Positions 32,246-44,530 of a stretch of DNA of 64,000 nt are shown here, in pieces. The notes beneath the pieces were generated by a model, which made no database searches, had not been told where the DNA came from, and worked only from the letters and a program-made list of their open reading frames with translations. Both the position numbers and the translations under genes were made by a program. This DNA comes from Acidiphilium sp. Its GTDB lineage: Bacteria > Pseudomonadota > Alphaproteobacteria > Acetobacterales > Acetobacteraceae. The stretch covers positions 18,294 to 82,293 of the forward strand of contig DAIDMG010000001.1 of NCBI GenBank assembly GCA_027449105.1, read 5' to 3'. Position 1 is the stretch's first letter; each line of letters starts with the position of its first letter.

Positions 32246-32854
32246 ATGAGTGTGCCTGTGCAACCCGACCAATTCGCATTCGACGAAAAAAGCAGCGCGG
32301 AGATTCCGTCAATTATGGCGCGGTATCCCCAGGGTAAACAGGCAAGTGCGGTGATGCCCCTACTTGACCTGGCGCAAAGGCAGATGGCCCGTGTTACCGG
32401 GCGCGCTTGGGTGCCGCGCGTGGCAATGGATGCGGTCGCTGATCTGATCGGTGTCCCCAAGATTCGCGTCTACGAAATTGCAAGCTTCTACACGATGTTT
32501 CATCTCGGGCCGGTCGGTCCAAATCATCTTCAGGTTTGCACGACGACACCGTGTTGGCTGCGAGGATCGGATGCCGTGCATGCAGCGTGCCGCGCCGCTG
32601 CCGATACCGACCCCGATCTGTTTACTGTTGAAGAAGTCGAATGCCTTGGCGCGTGCGTCAATGCGCCAGTGCTCATGATCAATGATCAGCTTTACGAGGA
32701 TCTTGATGGGGAGCGGACGGAGGCGGTGCTGAACGCGATCCGTCGCGGTGAAAAGCCGGAACCCGGCTCCACCGCCGGTCGCCACGGGTCGGCGCCGGAG
32801 GGCGGCCCCACGACCTTGTTTGCCACTGATGCCAGCGAACGGACCGACGCCTGA
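32246..32854 (+). CDS. nuoE: NADH-quinone oxidoreductase subunit E
   Basis: [35 protein letters not shown]...[20 protein letters not shown]. Confidence 0.97.
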   Translation: MSVPVQPDQFAFDEKSSAEIPSIMARYPQGKQASAVMPLLDLAQRQMARVTGRAWVPRVAMDAVADLIGVPKIRVYEIASFYTMFHLGPVGPNHLQVCTTTPCWLRGSDAVHAACRAAADTDPDLFTVEEVECLGACVNAPVLMINDQLYEDLDGERTEAVLNAIRRGEKPEPGSTAGRHGSAPEGGPTTLFATDASERTDA

Positions 32855-34149
32855 TGTTAAGCGATAAGGATAGGATTTTCACGAACCTCTACGGGCTGCA
32901 CGATTGGAGGCTTCGGGGCGCCCGAGCGCGCGGCGACTGGGACGGCACGGCGGCGATCATCGCGCGTGGCCGCGATGCGATTGTGGAGGAGGTTAAGGCG
33001 TCCGGCCTGCGCGGTCGCGGGGGGGCTGGTTTCCCCACCGGCCTGAAATGGTCCTTTATGCCGAAGCAAAGCGATGGGCGACCAAGCTACCTCGTCATCA
33101 ATGCGGATGAGGGCGAGCCGGGGACGTGCAAGGACCGCGACATTCTTCGGTACGATCCACACAAGCTGATAGAAGGGTGTCTGCTTGCCGGCGCTGGCAT
33201 GGGCGCTAACGCGGCATACATCTACGTTCGAGGCGAGTTTCACCAGGAATATCGCAACCTGCAGGCGGCGATCGATGAAGCCTACCAGGCGGGTTTGATT
33301 GGCACAAACGCCTGCCGTTCGGGTTTCGACTTTGATATTCACGTGCATCGCGGTGCCGGCGCTTATATTTGTGGCGAGGAATCCGCACTGCTGGAGAGCA
33401 TTGAGGGCAAAAAGGGAATGCCCCGGATGAAGCCGCCATTTCCGGCGGCGATCGGCCTGTATGGCTGCCCAACAACGGTCAACAACGTTGAAACGATCGC
33501 CGTAGTTCCGACAATTCTGCGACGCGGCGCAGCATGGTTTTCGGCGCTCGGCCGGCCGAAGAATACGGGAACCAAGATTTTCTGCATTTCGGGGCATGTC
33601 AACAGGCCGTGTAACGTGGAGGAAGAGATGGGTATTCCTCTACGGGACTTGATCGAGAAACATGCCGGCGGAGTCCGGGGAGGTTGGGACAATCTGCTGG
33701 CCATCATCCCTGGGGGCTCGTCCGTACCGGTCCTGCCAAAGTCCATCTGCGATTCGGTTTTGATGGATTACGACAGCTTGCGTGACGCGCGCAGCGGATT
33801 GGGAACGGCGGCGGTTATCGTGATGGATCGATCAACTGACTTGATACGCGCCATTGCGCGCCTCTCCGCTTTTTATAAGCACGAAAGCTGTGGCCAGTGC
33901 ACACCATGCCGCGAAGGTACCGGATGGATGATGAGGGTCATGAATCGATTGGTTGAAGGGCGTGCCGAGATCGCAGAAATCGACCTTCTGGAGCAAGTGA
34001 CGCGGCAGGTCGAAGGTCACACGATTTGTGCCTTGGGCGACGCTGCGGCGTGGCCGATCCAAGGACTCCTGCGTCATTTTAGGCCGATGGTAGAAGTGCG
34101 TATCGCCAACTACCACAGTCGGGACACGCGCCGCGTGGCAGCGGAGTGA
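32854..34149 (+). CDS. nuoF: NADH-quinone oxidoreductase subunit F
   Basis: [21 protein letters not shown]...[13 protein letters not shown]...[15 protein letters not shown]. Confidence 0.98.
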   Translation: MLSDKDRIFTNLYGLHDWRLRGARARGDWDGTAAIIARGRDAIVEEVKASGLRGRGGAGFPTGLKWSFMPKQSDGRPSYLVINADEGEPGTCKDRDILRYDPHKLIEGCLLAGAGMGANAAYIYVRGEFHQEYRNLQAAIDEAYQAGLIGTNACRSGFDFDIHVHRGAGAYICGEESALLESIEGKKGMPRMKPPFPAAIGLYGCPTTVNNVETIAVVPTILRRGAAWFSALGRPKNTGTKIFCISGHVNRPCNVEEEMGIPLRDLIEKHAGGVRGGWDNLLAIIPGGSSVPVLPKSICDSVLMDYDSLRDARSGLGTAAVIVMDRSTDLIRAIARLSAFYKHESCGQCTPCREGTGWMMRVMNRLVEGRAEIAEIDLLEQVTRQVEGHTICALGDAAAWPIQGLLRHFRPMVEVRIANYHSRDTRRVAAE

Positions 34150-34162
34150 CGAGGTAGCACAA

Positions 34163-34312
34163 ATGCGGTGTACGGAACTTGGCAAGGGCTCGCGGACTGC
34201 CCGCTTCGGTCTCCTTGGCTTTGATTTTGTCAAAGCGAAGCGAGGGTGCGCAGCCTCGGCTGAATCCGCAGTGAAGGGCCGCTTTATTGACACCAACAGG
34301 AAGCAAGGCTGA
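34163..34312 (+). CDS. Candidate 49-aa small ORF between nuoF and nuoG
   Basis: Hand translation MRCTELGKGSRTARFGLLGFDFVKAKRGCAASAESAVKGRFIDTNRKQG*; GAGG 8 nt before ATG; its TGA overlaps the nuoG ATG (TGATG); below the ORF-track size cutoff. Confidence 0.4.
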   Translation: MRCTELGKGSRTARFGLLGFDFVKAKRGCAASAESAVKGRFIDTNRKQG

Positions 34313-36372
34313 TGGCGAAGGTCACGATCGACGGCATCGAAATTGAGGTACCGAACGGTTTCACAGTGCTGCAGGCTGCGGAAGCGGCAGGGCGCGAAAT
34401 TCCCCGCTTCTGCTACCATGACCGGCTTTCCATCGCCGGAAATTGCCGAATGTGCCTCGTCGAGATCGAGAAAATGCCAAAGCCCGTGGCCTCCTGTGGT
34501 CAGCCCGTCGCGGATGGCATGGTGATCTCCACCGACTCCGAGAAGATTCGCGAGGCCCGCCGCGGAGTGATGGAGTTCCTGCTTATTAATCATCCGCTCG
34601 ATTGCCCGATCTGCGACCAGGGTGGCGAATGCGATTTGCAGGACGAAGCGCTAGGGTATGGGAGAAGTTACTCGCGCTATCACGAGCCTAAACGAGCGGT
34701 TAGCGAAAAATATCTTGGCCCGCTGGTCAAGACCGTTATGACGCGGTGTATCCACTGCACGCGTTGTGTCCGCTTTCTTGCGGAAATTGCCGGGGTGCCC
34801 GAGCTTGGCGCGGTGTCGCGCGGCGAGTCCATGGAAATCACCAACTACATCGAGCGGGGACTGAGCTCGGAACTCTCGGGAAACATTATTGACCTTTGTC
34901 CCGTGGGCGCATTGACATCAAAACCCTACGCGTTCACGGCCCGAGCCTGGGAGCTAAACAAGGTCGACAGTATCGATGTTTTGGACGCCATCGGGACCAA
35001 TATTCGCGTTGACTCGAGGGGAGGCGAGGTTCTGCGGATACTGCCGCGCCTCAATGACGGGGTGAACGAAGAATGGCTGGCGGACAAGGGTCGTTTTGCC
35101 ATCGACGGGAACAAGCGCCGGCGCCTGGACCGGCCGTGGGTCCGTGAGGCGGGCAAGCTCCGCCCGGCGACTTGGCAGGAAGCGTTTGCGGCTATCGCGC
35201 GACGGCTCGAGGGTCTGACCGGTGACCGTATTGGCGCAATCGCCGGCGATCTTTGCGACGCTGAAAGCATGTTTGCGTTGAAGACGCTGATGCAATCGTT
35301 GGGATCGCGAAACTTGGATTGCCGTCAGGACGGGGCTTTTCTCGACCCGTCGAGGCGGGCATTCTATTTGTTCAATACGACGATCGCCGGTCTGGATGAA
35401 GCTGACGCGTTGCTCATTATTGGAGCGAACCCGCGTCGGGAAGCGCCGGTTCTGAATGCGAGAATACGGCGGCGGTGGATGGAACTAAGCCAGTTCGAAG
35501 TCGGGCTGATCGGTGCCGACGTCGATTTGACCTATCCTGCCGAGCGGCTTGGATCTGATCCATCCGTCATTGCGGCTCTGCGCACAGGGAGTGTGGATTT
35601 TGCCCGGAAGCTTGAAGCTGCCAAGAAACCAGCGGTGATTCTCGGGTATTCTGCTTTAATGCGACCGGATGGCGCGGCGCTTCTTGCCGCTGCCTGGCGG
35701 CTTGCCCTGCATTTCAACATGATCAGGGCCGACTGGAATGGCTTCAATGTCTTGCATCGGGCAGCGGCTCGAGTTGGTGGTCTTGATTTGGGCTTTGTTC
35801 CGCAGGAGGGTGGGCAGAGCGCCTCGCAGATGCTGGTTGGAGGGGTCGATGCGCTGTGGTTGCTCGGGGCAGACGAAATCGATGCGGCCAAAATACCTGC
35901 CAATACCTACGTGATTTACCAGGGGCACCACGGTGACCGCGGCGCGGCACGTGCCGACGTGATCTTGCCAGGATCGACCTATCTCGAGAAGCCCGGGCTT
36001 TACGTCAACCTCGAGGGACGGGTGCAGGAAGCTGCGCGGGCGATCTTTCCGCCAGGGGAGGCGCGCGAGGATTGGGCCATTATTCGGGCTTTCAGCGATG
36101 TTGTGGGGAAGACGCTACCTTTCAATGACATGAAGGAGGCGCGTGAATCGCTGGTAAACGCCTGTCCGGTCTTTGGAGAGATTGGCACCTTACGCCGGCT
36201 TGCAACGCTCGACACGACGCCTCCTGCGGGAGACCCTGATGCGGTTTCGTCAGAGCCGCTGGTGGAGCCGTTTGAGAACTACTACCAGACTGATCCGATC
36301 AGTAGGGCAAGCCCGACGATGGCGCGCTGTGTTGACGAGATCCTGTCGCCTGGCCGCGCTGCGGCGGAGTAA
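34312..36372 (+). CDS. nuoG: NADH-quinone oxidoreductase subunit G
   Basis: [65 protein letters not shown]. Confidence 0.98.
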   Translation: MAKVTIDGIEIEVPNGFTVLQAAEAAGREIPRFCYHDRLSIAGNCRMCLVEIEKMPKPVASCGQPVADGMVISTDSEKIREARRGVMEFLLINHPLDCPICDQGGECDLQDEALGYGRSYSRYHEPKRAVSEKYLGPLVKTVMTRCIHCTRCVRFLAEIAGVPELGAVSRGESMEITNYIERGLSSELSGNIIDLCPVGALTSKPYAFTARAWELNKVDSIDVLDAIGTNIRVDSRGGEVLRILPRLNDGVNEEWLADKGRFAIDGNKRRRLDRPWVREAGKLRPATWQEAFAAIARRLEGLTGDRIGAIAGDLCDAESMFALKTLMQSLGSRNLDCRQDGAFLDPSRRAFYLFNTTIAGLDEADALLIIGANPRREAPVLNARIRRRWMELSQFEVGLIGADVDLTYPAERLGSDPSVIAALRTGSVDFARKLEAAKKPAVILGYSALMRPDGAALLAAAWRLALHFNMIRADWNGFNVLHRAAARVGGLDLGFVPQEGGQSASQMLVGGVDALWLLGADEIDAAKIPANTYVIYQGHHGDRGAARADVILPGSTYLEKPGLYVNLEGRVQEAARAIFPPGEAREDWAIIRAFSDVVGKTLPFNDMKEARESLVNACPVFGEIGTLRRLATLDTTPPAGDPDAVSSEPLVEPFENYYQTDPISRASPTMARCVDEILSPGRAAAE

Positions 36373-36376
36373 AATC

Positions 36377-37393
36377 ATGTCGGCAAGCTTCTTCTCAAGC
36401 GATTTCGGCTTCCTCGTGATTACGCTGTTGAAGGCATTAGCGCTGCTTGTGCCTCTTCTGATTGGAGTTGCCTATCTTACCTACGCCGAGCGCAAAGTTC
36501 TGGCAGCGATGCAGTTGCGGCGCGGCCCGAACGTGGTTGGACCTTTCGGGCTTTGGCAGCCGTTTGCTGACGCGATCAAGATGCTGTTCAAGGAGACGAT
36601 CGTTCCGGACGGCTCTAACCGCCTATTATTCTTGGTCGCCCCGATGATCACTTTTGGTCTTGCTGTGATGGCCTGGGCCGTGATCCCGGTGAACGATCAT
36701 TGGGCTATTGCCAATATCAACGTCGGCATCCTGTATTTGTTCGCGATTTCTTCGCTTGGTGTCTACGGGGTTATTATCGCCGGCTGGGCGAGTAACTCGA
36801 AGTTTGCCTTTCTAGGCGCGATGCGCAGTGCCGCACAAATGGTCAGTTACGAGGTGTCCATCGGCGTGGTGATTTTGACCGTGCTGGTTTGCGTAGGCAG
36901 TCTCAATTTAAATGATATTGTGATGGCGCAACGGCATATTTGGTTTGCAATTCCGTTGCTGCCTATGCTGGTCGTTTTTTTCATTTCCACGCTTGCAGAA
37001 ACAAATCGTGCTCCATTTGATCTTCCGGAGGGCGAGAGCGAGATCGTTGCGGGATTCTTTGTCGAATACAGCGCAATGAGCTTTGCTCTCTTTTTCCTTG
37101 GCGAGTATGCCAACATGATTTTGATGAGTGCGATGACAACGATCCTGTTTCTTGGTGGTTGGCTTGCGCCGGCACCTTTGGTGCTCTTTACCTGGATTCC
37201 GGGGCCGATTTGGTTTGTAGCCAAGGTTGCGGCGTGCCTGTTCGTGTTCCTGTGGGTGCGGGCGACGCTGCCACGATTTCGCTACGATCAGCTGATGCAG
37301 CTTGGCTGGAAGGTCTTTCTTCCACTTTCCCTGGTTTGGCTGGTTCTAACGGCGGGAGCGCTGGAGTTGTTCGGCTGGTTACCTCATGCATGA
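36377..37393 (+). CDS. nuoH: NADH-quinone oxidoreductase subunit H
   Basis: [62 protein letters not shown]. Confidence 0.98.
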   Translation: MSASFFSSDFGFLVITLLKALALLVPLLIGVAYLTYAERKVLAAMQLRRGPNVVGPFGLWQPFADAIKMLFKETIVPDGSNRLLFLVAPMITFGLAVMAWAVIPVNDHWAIANINVGILYLFAISSLGVYGVIIAGWASNSKFAFLGAMRSAAQMVSYEVSIGVVILTVLVCVGSLNLNDIVMAQRHIWFAIPLLPMLVVFFISTLAETNRAPFDLPEGESEIVAGFFVEYSAMSFALFFLGEYANMILMSAMTTILFLGGWLAPAPLVLFTWIPGPIWFVAKVAACLFVFLWVRATLPRFRYDQLMQLGWKVFLPLSLVWLVLTAGALELFGWLPHA

Positions 37394-37408
37394 CCGGGAG
37401 AAATACTG

Positions 37409-37897
37409 ATGGCGAGACTTGACCGGTTCGCGCGAGGACTGATCCTTGCGGAAATCCTCTCAGGAATGGGTCTGACGTTGCGGTACTTTTTCAAACCGAA
37501 GGCAACGCTCAACTATCCCTATGAAAAGAACCCTCTTAGTCCGCGCTTCAAGGGTGAGCATGCCCTGCGGCGTTATCCGAATGGCGAAGAGCGTTGCATT
37601 GCGTGCAAACTATGCGAGGCCATCTGCCCGGCCCAAGCGATTACCATCGAAGCTGAGCCGCGTGAGGACGGCTCACGGCGAACAACGCGCTACGACATTG
37701 ATATGAGCAAGTGCATCTATTGCGGTTTGTGCGAGGAAGCCTGTCCGGTTGACGCGATTGTCGAGGGGCCGAATTTTGAATTTGCGACCGAGACCCGTGA
37801 GGAATTGATGTACAACAAGCAGCGCTTGCTTGCGAACGGCGATCGCTGGGAGTCTGAACTCGCCAAGCGGCTTGAGCTTGACGCGCCATACCGCTGA
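37409..37897 (+). CDS. nuoI: NADH-quinone oxidoreductase subunit I
   Basis: Two 4Fe-4S motifs [16 protein letters not shown] and [36 protein letters not shown]. Confidence 0.98.
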   Translation: MARLDRFARGLILAEILSGMGLTLRYFFKPKATLNYPYEKNPLSPRFKGEHALRRYPNGEERCIACKLCEAICPAQAITIEAEPREDGSRRTTRYDIDMSKCIYCGLCEEACPVDAIVEGPNFEFATETREELMYNKQRLLANGDRWESELAKRLELDAPYR

Positions 37898-37904
37898 GGA
37901 GGCC

Positions 37905-38546
37905 ATGATGATCCCAACGATCTTCTTCTACTTGTTCTCCGTAATCCTCCTCGCATCAGCATGCATGGTTATTACGGCGCGGAACCCGGTTCATTCCGTC
38001 CTGTTTCTGATCGTTTGTTTTCTTAATGCCGCAGCATTGTTTGTGATGGCCGGCGCAGAATTTCTGGCAATGGTTTTGGTTATCGTGTACGTTGGTGCCG
38101 TCGCCGTCCTGTTCCTCTTTGTGGTGATGATGCTCGATGTGGATTTCATCGCGCTACGCGAGGGCTTCCAACGTTACATGCCCCTCGGCCTAACGGTTGG
38201 CATGATTCTGATGGTAGAAGTTGGCCTGACGGTTGGTGGTTTTGAATACGCCGGCGTCGGCCACGGAGATCACGCGACGGTCATGCTTCCGGGAAGCACA
38301 GACGCAAGTGCTCTCGGCAATCTGATCTACACTCATTATGCCTACGTGTTTGAGTTGTCAGGCCTTCTGCTCCTTATTGCAATGATTGGCGCTATCGTGC
38401 TGACATTGGTGGAACGGACGCCACCACGGCGGCAAGACATATCGCGCCAACATGCAAGAAGCGTCGCCGGGACCCTGACGATGGTGAAGGCCGAACTTGG
38501 TGCTGGCGTGACCCTGCCTGAGCCGCGCGAGAGGGAAATCGTATGA
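37905..38546 (+). CDS. nuoJ: NADH-quinone oxidoreductase subunit J
   Basis: [51 protein letters not shown]. Confidence 0.97.
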   Translation: MMIPTIFFYLFSVILLASACMVITARNPVHSVLFLIVCFLNAAALFVMAGAEFLAMVLVIVYVGAVAVLFLFVVMMLDVDFIALREGFQRYMPLGLTVGMILMVEVGLTVGGFEYAGVGHGDHATVMLPGSTDASALGNLIYTHYAYVFELSGLLLLIAMIGAIVLTLVERTPPRRQDISRQHARSVAGTLTMVKAELGAGVTLPEPREREIV

Positions 38547-38857
38547 TACTTCCTGCTGGACTCAACGCCTATCTGGTTGTGGCGGCGTTACTGCTGGTCA
38601 TCGGAATTTTTGGCATTTTCCTTAATCGCAAAAACGTCATTGTCATCATGATGTCGATTGAGCTGATTCTGCTTGCCGCCAACCTCAACTTTGTTGCCTT
38701 TTCCGGGGCTCTGCACGACATGGCGGGGCAGGTTTTTACCATGTTCGTGCTTGCCGTCGCCGCGGCAGAAGCCGCAGTCGGACTTGCGATTGTTGTTGTT
38801 TATTTCCGTAACCGCGGTTCGATCGAGGTCGAAGACGTTACGCTGATGAAGGGCTGA
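38543..38857 (+). CDS. nuoK: NADH-quinone oxidoreductase subunit K
   Basis: [24 protein letters not shown]...[32 protein letters not shown]. Confidence 0.98.
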   Translation: MILPAGLNAYLVVAALLLVIGIFGIFLNRKNVIVIMMSIELILLAANLNFVAFSGALHDMAGQVFTMFVLAVAAAEAAVGLAIVVVYFRNRGSIEVEDVTLMKG

Positions 38858-38859
38858 TC

Positions 38860-40788
38860 ATGATGCTCGCGATCGCCGTTTTTGCACCTTTGGCGGGAAC
38901 CATCCTCGCCGCACTTCTTCGCCCGACCGCCGGGAACAGACCCGCAATCGGCGCCAGTCTTCTTGGAATGGCCGTTTCTGCCTTCGCCGCAGTGTCAAGC
39001 TTGATCCGCCACGTGCATGATGGGGTGCCGATGCATCCAATTGCGCTCGGTTCATGGATTTCCGTTGGGCAGTTTTCTGCGCGCTGGGCGCTGCGCGAAG
39101 ATACGCTCTCGCTGGTGGTGACCGCGATGGTAAGCGTGGTCTCGGCAATTATCCATTTGTACAGCGTCGGTTATATGGCGCACGACCGCACCAAGACGCG
39201 GTTTTTCGTTTATATCTCGCTGTTCACGTTTGCCATGCTGATGCTTGTGACGGCGAATAACCTTCTGCAGTTGTTTTTCGGATGGGAGGGCGTTGGTCTC
39301 GTATCCTATCTGCTCATCGGATACTGGTATGATCGAGACAGCGCGAACGCTGCCGCGATCAAGGCATTCGTCGTAAACCGCGTTGGTGATTTATTCTTTC
39401 TAATCGGTACTGTTCTAATCTACGTGCAGTTTGGCACGATGGATTTTGACGCGATCTTCCGTGCCGTGCCGTCGATGTTGCACACTCGATATCATCTCGC
39501 CGGCTTCAACCTGCCTGTTTTGGAGCTTATCTCGGTCCTGTTGTTCATCGGTGCGATGGGCAAATCTGCGCAAATATTCCTGCACACGTGGCTACCTGAT
39601 GCCATGGAAGGGCCAACGCCGATTTCCGCGCTGATTCATGCGGCGACGATGGTTGCTGCCGGTGTGTACATGGTTGTACGCATGTCACCGCTGATAAGCC
39701 ACGCGCCCGTGGCAATGGCCACAATAACAATAATTGGAGGATTCACGGCTTTTTTTGCGGGCACCATTGGCTGCGTACAGAACGATATCAAACGGATTAT
39801 CGCCTACTCCACCTGCTCTCAGCTTGGATACATGTTTCTTGGTGCCGGCGTCGGCGCGAATCAGGCGGCCATCTTTCACATGTTAATGCACGCCTTCTTC
39901 AAAGCGCTCCTGTTCCTGGCGGCTGGTTCTGTGATTCATGCGCTGGCCGACGAACAGGATGTTCGGCAGATGGGTGGACTTTGGCGGAAATTGCCGCTCA
40001 CCTATGTGACAATGGCCGTCGGCGGACTGGCGTTGGCGGCCATACCGCCGTTTTCGGGATATTACTCCAAGGATGCGATTCTGGGAGCGGCATTTGCAAA
40101 CGGTGGCGCCCCGGCCACCTTCGGTTGGGTTTGTGGGGTCCTGGGTGCCGGCCTGACCGCCTTCTATACTGCACGTTTGGTTTTGCTGACATTCCACGGC
40201 ACCTATCGTGGTCCTCGCCAGACTTACGAGCACGCTCACGAAAGTGGTTGGACAATGGCGGTGCCGCTGGTTCTGCTCGCGATAGGGGCCTTCGCGGGGG
40301 GGTACGTGCTGCAAGGGACGCTGATTGGTCCCGGTAACAACGCTTTCTGGGGTGCGAGCATTGTCGATCCGGCAGGATTGCATGTGTTGCGAGAGGCGCG
40401 ACTGAACCCGGCTTGGGCCGATCACTTGCCGCTCGCGCTTGCGCTGGTAGGTTTCGGGATCGCCTATTTGTTCTATGTTGTCAGGCCGACGATGGCCTCG
40501 TCTCTAGCCACGGCCTTTCCCGGAACGTACCGGTTTCTCCTGAACAAGTGGTATTTCGATGAACTCTATGACTGGTTATTTGTCCGGTCGGCACGACGAT
40601 TGGCCCGACTCGTGTGGCATGGCGGTGACGAGACAGTAATCGACGGTGTGCCAACCGGGCTGGCACGGTGGACGGCCGAGCTTTCGGGAGGGCTTGGGCG
40701 ACTGCAAAATGGCTCTCTCGCTGCATATAGTTTTGTCATGCTGATTGGACTCATGGCGCTGGTCAGCCTGTTCCTGGTGCTGCGCTAA
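38860..40788 (+). CDS. nuoL: NADH-quinone oxidoreductase subunit L
   Basis: FFGWEGVGLVSYLLIGYWYDRDSANAAAIKAFVVNRVGD; HTWLPDAMEGPTPISALIHAATMV. Confidence 0.98.
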   Translation: MMLAIAVFAPLAGTILAALLRPTAGNRPAIGASLLGMAVSAFAAVSSLIRHVHDGVPMHPIALGSWISVGQFSARWALREDTLSLVVTAMVSVVSAIIHLYSVGYMAHDRTKTRFFVYISLFTFAMLMLVTANNLLQLFFGWEGVGLVSYLLIGYWYDRDSANAAAIKAFVVNRVGDLFFLIGTVLIYVQFGTMDFDAIFRAVPSMLHTRYHLAGFNLPVLELISVLLFIGAMGKSAQIFLHTWLPDAMEGPTPISALIHAATMVAAGVYMVVRMSPLISHAPVAMATITIIGGFTAFFAGTIGCVQNDIKRIIAYSTCSQLGYMFLGAGVGANQAAIFHMLMHAFFKALLFLAAGSVIHALADEQDVRQMGGLWRKLPLTYVTMAVGGLALAAIPPFSGYYSKDAILGAAFANGGAPATFGWVCGVLGAGLTAFYTARLVLLTFHGTYRGPRQTYEHAHESGWTMAVPLVLLAIGAFAGGYVLQGTLIGPGNNAFWGASIVDPAGLHVLREARLNPAWADHLPLALALVGFGIAYLFYVVRPTMASSLATAFPGTYRFLLNKWYFDELYDWLFVRSARRLARLVWHGGDETVIDGVPTGLARWTAELSGGLGRLQNGSLAAYSFVMLIGLMALVSLFLVLR

Positions 40789-42317
40789 TGAACAATGTTT
40801 TCGTCAATATGCCGATTCTTTCGGTTTTAATCTGGTTGCCCATTCTGGGCGCAGTCATCATTCTAGCTGGGGACAGTGACCGCGACTCCGATGGATCCCG
40901 GAGTCGATGGATAGCACTCGGGGTGAGCACCGTCGAATTGGTGCTTGCGATCGCCCTGCTTGCGGCCTTCAACCCGCACGCCAGCGGATTTCAGTTCGTC
41001 GAAATTATGGATTGGCTCCCTGCTTACGGGGTCAGTTACCACCTGGGAATCGATGGGATAAGCCTGTTTTTCGTGATCTTAACCGCGTTGCTGACGCCGG
41101 TGGTGATCTTGGCAAGCTGGCGGGAGCATCGTCGCATACGGACCTATATGGCCGCATTCCTGCTGATGGAAGCCTTGACCATCGGTATGTTTGAATCTCT
41201 CGACTTCCTGTTGTTTTATATCTTTTTCGAAGGCGTCCTGATCCCGATGTACCTCATTATCGGTATTTGGGGCGGAGAGAGGCGAGTTCATGCGGCGCTG
41301 AAGTTCTTCCTGTTCACCTTGGCCGGTTCCCTGCCGATGCTTCTTGCCCTCGTCTGGATGTGGCAGCACGCGGGCACGACGAATATGGTGACACTGGCGC
41401 ACATGCCAATTCCGGCGTCAGTGCAGGATTGGCTCTTTATCGCGTTTCTTGCGTCCTTCGGTGTCAAGGCAGCGGTTTGGCCCATGCATATTTGGCTTCC
41501 GGAGGTTTATGGAGAAGCTCCTTTGCCTGGAACTGTCATGCTGGCGGCTGTACTGTCCAAGATGGGGGCCTATGGTTTCCTGCGGTTCAGTTTGCCGATG
41601 CTGCCCGAAGCATCGGCCTATTTTGCCCCGCTGATGTTTGTTCTGGGCGTCGTTGCCGTCATCTACATTTCGCTTGCTGCCCTTGCGCAGAGAGACATCA
41701 AGCGAATGGTTGCGTATTCCTCCGCAGCGCACATGGGCCTCATCGTTGTTGGCATTTTTACACTTTCGATCGTTGGAATCGAGGGCGCATTGTTCCAGAT
41801 GGTGTCCCATGGTCTGGTGATCGCGGCTCTGTTCCTGTGCATTGGCGTGCTGCTGTCACGCGGGCAGTCGCGAATGCTTGACCAGCTTGGCGGGTTAGCG
41901 GCGCGCATGCCCGTTTTTGCGACGTTTCTTATGCTGTTTGTGCTTGCGAATGTTGGATTGCCGGGAACTTCGGGGTTTGTCGGTGAAGTTCTTGTCCTTG
42001 CGGGTGCAATCAAGGTTAATTTCTGGGTAGCGCTGCTGACTGGTACGGGCATGATTCTGAGTGTTGCATACATGCTTGTACTGACCCGACGGGTTCTCTT
42101 CGATAACGCTCGGTATTCATCAAACGTAGCAACGAATGACCTTAACGGGAGGGAATGGCTTATGCTGGCGCCTATCGCTGTTCTCGTGCTTTTTCTGGGA
42201 ATTTATCCTGATGCCCTGACCGTGCCGTTCAGTCATGCGGTGCAGACTCTGGTTCATGAGACGTTGGCGGCGGGAAGAGCAGTTCCGTCTGGCAGACTTG
42301 CGATGGTGACACGATGA
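40788..42317 (+). CDS. nuoM: NADH-quinone oxidoreductase subunit M
   Basis: YHLGIDGISLFFVILTALLTPV; FFEGVLIPMYLIIGIWGGERRVHAALKFFLFTLAGS. Confidence 0.98.
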   Translation: MNNVFVNMPILSVLIWLPILGAVIILAGDSDRDSDGSRSRWIALGVSTVELVLAIALLAAFNPHASGFQFVEIMDWLPAYGVSYHLGIDGISLFFVILTALLTPVVILASWREHRRIRTYMAAFLLMEALTIGMFESLDFLLFYIFFEGVLIPMYLIIGIWGGERRVHAALKFFLFTLAGSLPMLLALVWMWQHAGTTNMVTLAHMPIPASVQDWLFIAFLASFGVKAAVWPMHIWLPEVYGEAPLPGTVMLAAVLSKMGAYGFLRFSLPMLPEASAYFAPLMFVLGVVAVIYISLAALAQRDIKRMVAYSSAAHMGLIVVGIFTLSIVGIEGALFQMVSHGLVIAALFLCIGVLLSRGQSRMLDQLGGLAARMPVFATFLMLFVLANVGLPGTSGFVGEVLVLAGAIKVNFWVALLTGTGMILSVAYMLVLTRRVLFDNARYSSNVATNDLNGREWLMLAPIAVLVLFLGIYPDALTVPFSHAVQTLVHETLAAGRAVPSGRLAMVTR

Positions 42318-43759
42318 TAAACGAATCAGGCATGTTCTCGCTCGCACTGCCTATAGTGGCGATCGCCGCAAGCGCGCTTGTCATGCTCCTTGCTGGAATT
42401 CTGTCCAAACGCGATCACGCCTTTGCCATTACCGGAGCTGCAATTTTTGTCTTTGCCATCGTGGGCCGCCTCGTGTTTGTCGCGCCAACAGGCGTCGGAT
42501 TTCACGGGATGCTGATTACCAATGCATTTACCAGATTCGCCGACATTCTGGTCCTTCTTGGGGCAATCGGTGCGCTCGTTCTATCCGCCTCTTTCAACCA
42601 AAGAGTCGGAATTGCGCGCTTTGAGTATCCTTTGCTTGTCATGTTTGCTGTGATCGGCATGCTTGTTTTGATCGGTGCTGACAATTTGCTCAGCCTGTAT
42701 GTCGGTTTCGAAATTCAATCGCTGTCGCTTTATGTTCTGGCGGCGGTTGCGCGCGACAATCTCCGGTCGGCCGAAGCAGGGCTAAAATATTTTGTTCTCG
42801 GCGCGCTGTCCTCGGGGCTGTTACTGTATGGTATTTCGTTAGTGTACGGTTTTGCGGGCACACTCGATTTTGCGGGAATTGCGCGCGCGGCGTCGGGAGC
42901 CGCGGGGGCCAGGCTGGGTTCAATGGTTGGTCTTGTGTTTGTTTTGGTGGGACTCGCCTTCAAAGTCTCGGCGGCACCATTCCACATGTGGACGCCTGAT
43001 GTCTATGAAGGTTCACCAACTTCGGTGACATCTTTTTTTGCGACGGCACCGAAAGTGGCAACAATGGCGCTGCTGGCTCGCGTGCTGTTTGTCCCATTTG
43101 GACCTATGCTGCCTCACTGGCAACTGCTCGTGGAGATCATCGCGGCTTTATCAATGATAGTTGGCGCAATTGGTGCGGTCCGACAGACCAACATCAAGCG
43201 GCTCTTGGGGTATTCAGCCGTAGGCCATATGGGCTACGCTCTGATTGGCATTGCCGCGGGGACGGCGGCCGGGATACGCGGAACACTTATCTATATAGCG
43301 ATTTACGTTGTGATGTCGCTTGGCACCTTTGGTTGTGTCACCGCGATGAGCCGTAAAGGAAAGCCTGTTGAGCGGATTGAGGATCTCGCCGGCATGGCTG
43401 CCGAGGATCCACGCTATGCCCTGGCTCTAGCCATCTTCATGTGGTCGATGGCCGGGATTCCGCCACTCGCTGGGTTCTTTGGGAAACTTTATGTGTTTCT
43501 TGCTGCGATCCATGCCGGGTTGGACGTTCTCGCCGTGATCGCGATTGCGACGAGTGTTATTGCGGCATTCTATTATCTGCGTGTCATTAAAGTGATGTAT
43601 TTTGATCGCGGTGCTCCGGGCTTTGATCCGCGCAGTATAGGCATGAATGTGGTTATCTATGCGAGCGCGATTGGCTTGGTGTTATTCATCTTCGTGCCGG
43701 GATCCGTTACGGTCGCTTCGGCTCAGGCGGCCCACGTTCTGCTTGGTTCGGGATTTTGA
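42314..43759 (+). CDS. nuoN: NADH-quinone oxidoreductase subunit N
   Basis: LYVGFEIQSLSLYVLAAVARDNLRSAEAGLKYFVLGALSSGLLLYGISLVYG. Confidence 0.97.
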   Translation: MINESGMFSLALPIVAIAASALVMLLAGILSKRDHAFAITGAAIFVFAIVGRLVFVAPTGVGFHGMLITNAFTRFADILVLLGAIGALVLSASFNQRVGIARFEYPLLVMFAVIGMLVLIGADNLLSLYVGFEIQSLSLYVLAAVARDNLRSAEAGLKYFVLGALSSGLLLYGISLVYGFAGTLDFAGIARAASGAAGARLGSMVGLVFVLVGLAFKVSAAPFHMWTPDVYEGSPTSVTSFFATAPKVATMALLARVLFVPFGPMLPHWQLLVEIIAALSMIVGAIGAVRQTNIKRLLGYSAVGHMGYALIGIAAGTAAGIRGTLIYIAIYVVMSLGTFGCVTAMSRKGKPVERIEDLAGMAAEDPRYALALAIFMWSMAGIPPLAGFFGKLYVFLAAIHAGLDVLAVIAIATSVIAAFYYLRVIKVMYFDRGAPGFDPRSIGMNVVIYASAIGLVLFIFVPGSVTVASAQAAHVLLGSGF

Positions 43760-44523
43760 CGCGCGCAAGTTCTCCGTGGCGCGTTGAGCATTTTCCAACG
43801 ATCGGTTCTACTTCGGACCTTTGTATCGAACGGGCTCGGACGACCGGCCACGACCGATTGGCAGTCACGGCCGACGTACAAACGGCCGGCCGGGGACGCG
43901 CCGGAAGGACTTGGACTTCGCTGCAAGGAAATCTTTTTTGTTCCATGCTTGTGCGGCCTTCGATTGCTGCAGCGTGTGGCCCGCTGTTTGCTTTGCTGGC
44001 CGGTCTGGCTTTTTGCGAAGCAATCGAAATGGTTTGCGAATCGGTGCCGGAACTCGCGCTCAAGTGGCCAAATGACGTGATGATTGGAGAGGCGAAACTT
44101 GGCGGAATTTTACTTGATGCAGAGATTAGCGGTGACCGAATCGACTGGCTGGTGATTGGTTGCGGAGCCAATCTCGTGCATGCGCCGGAGATACCAGGCC
44201 GACAGTCAGTTGCGCTTGGGGATTTCATTACGCCGCCTTCACCCGGTGACCTGATGCCTGTACTTTTGTCGCGTGTCGATTATTGGCGGTCCAAGCTCGA
44301 ATCCGGTCACGGGGCGATGCTGCGCGCTGCTTGGCTCCTGCGTGCACATCCAGCTGGAACAAAGCTTGGCGTAGACGCGGGACGGATTCACGGAGCATTT
44401 GTGGGTATTGATGACAACGGCGCTTTGCGGCTTGCGGACAATTCGGGGCGTATCGCCACGATCCGAAGCGGTGATGTGGAGTTGCTGCGGGTAGTAGCGG
44501 AACGCGGGAGACAAGAGCGATGA
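43756..44523 (+). CDS. birA: Biotin--[acetyl-CoA-carboxylase] ligase
   Basis: [49 protein letters not shown]. Confidence 0.94.
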   Translation: MTRASSPWRVEHFPTIGSTSDLCIERARTTGHDRLAVTADVQTAGRGRAGRTWTSLQGNLFCSMLVRPSIAAACGPLFALLAGLAFCEAIEMVCESVPELALKWPNDVMIGEAKLGGILLDAEISGDRIDWLVIGCGANLVHAPEIPGRQSVALGDFITPPSPGDLMPVLLSRVDYWRSKLESGHGAMLRAAWLLRAHPAGTKLGVDAGRIHGAFVGIDDNGALRLADNSGRIATIRSGDVELLRVVAERGRQER

Positions 44524-44530
44524 TCACGCG

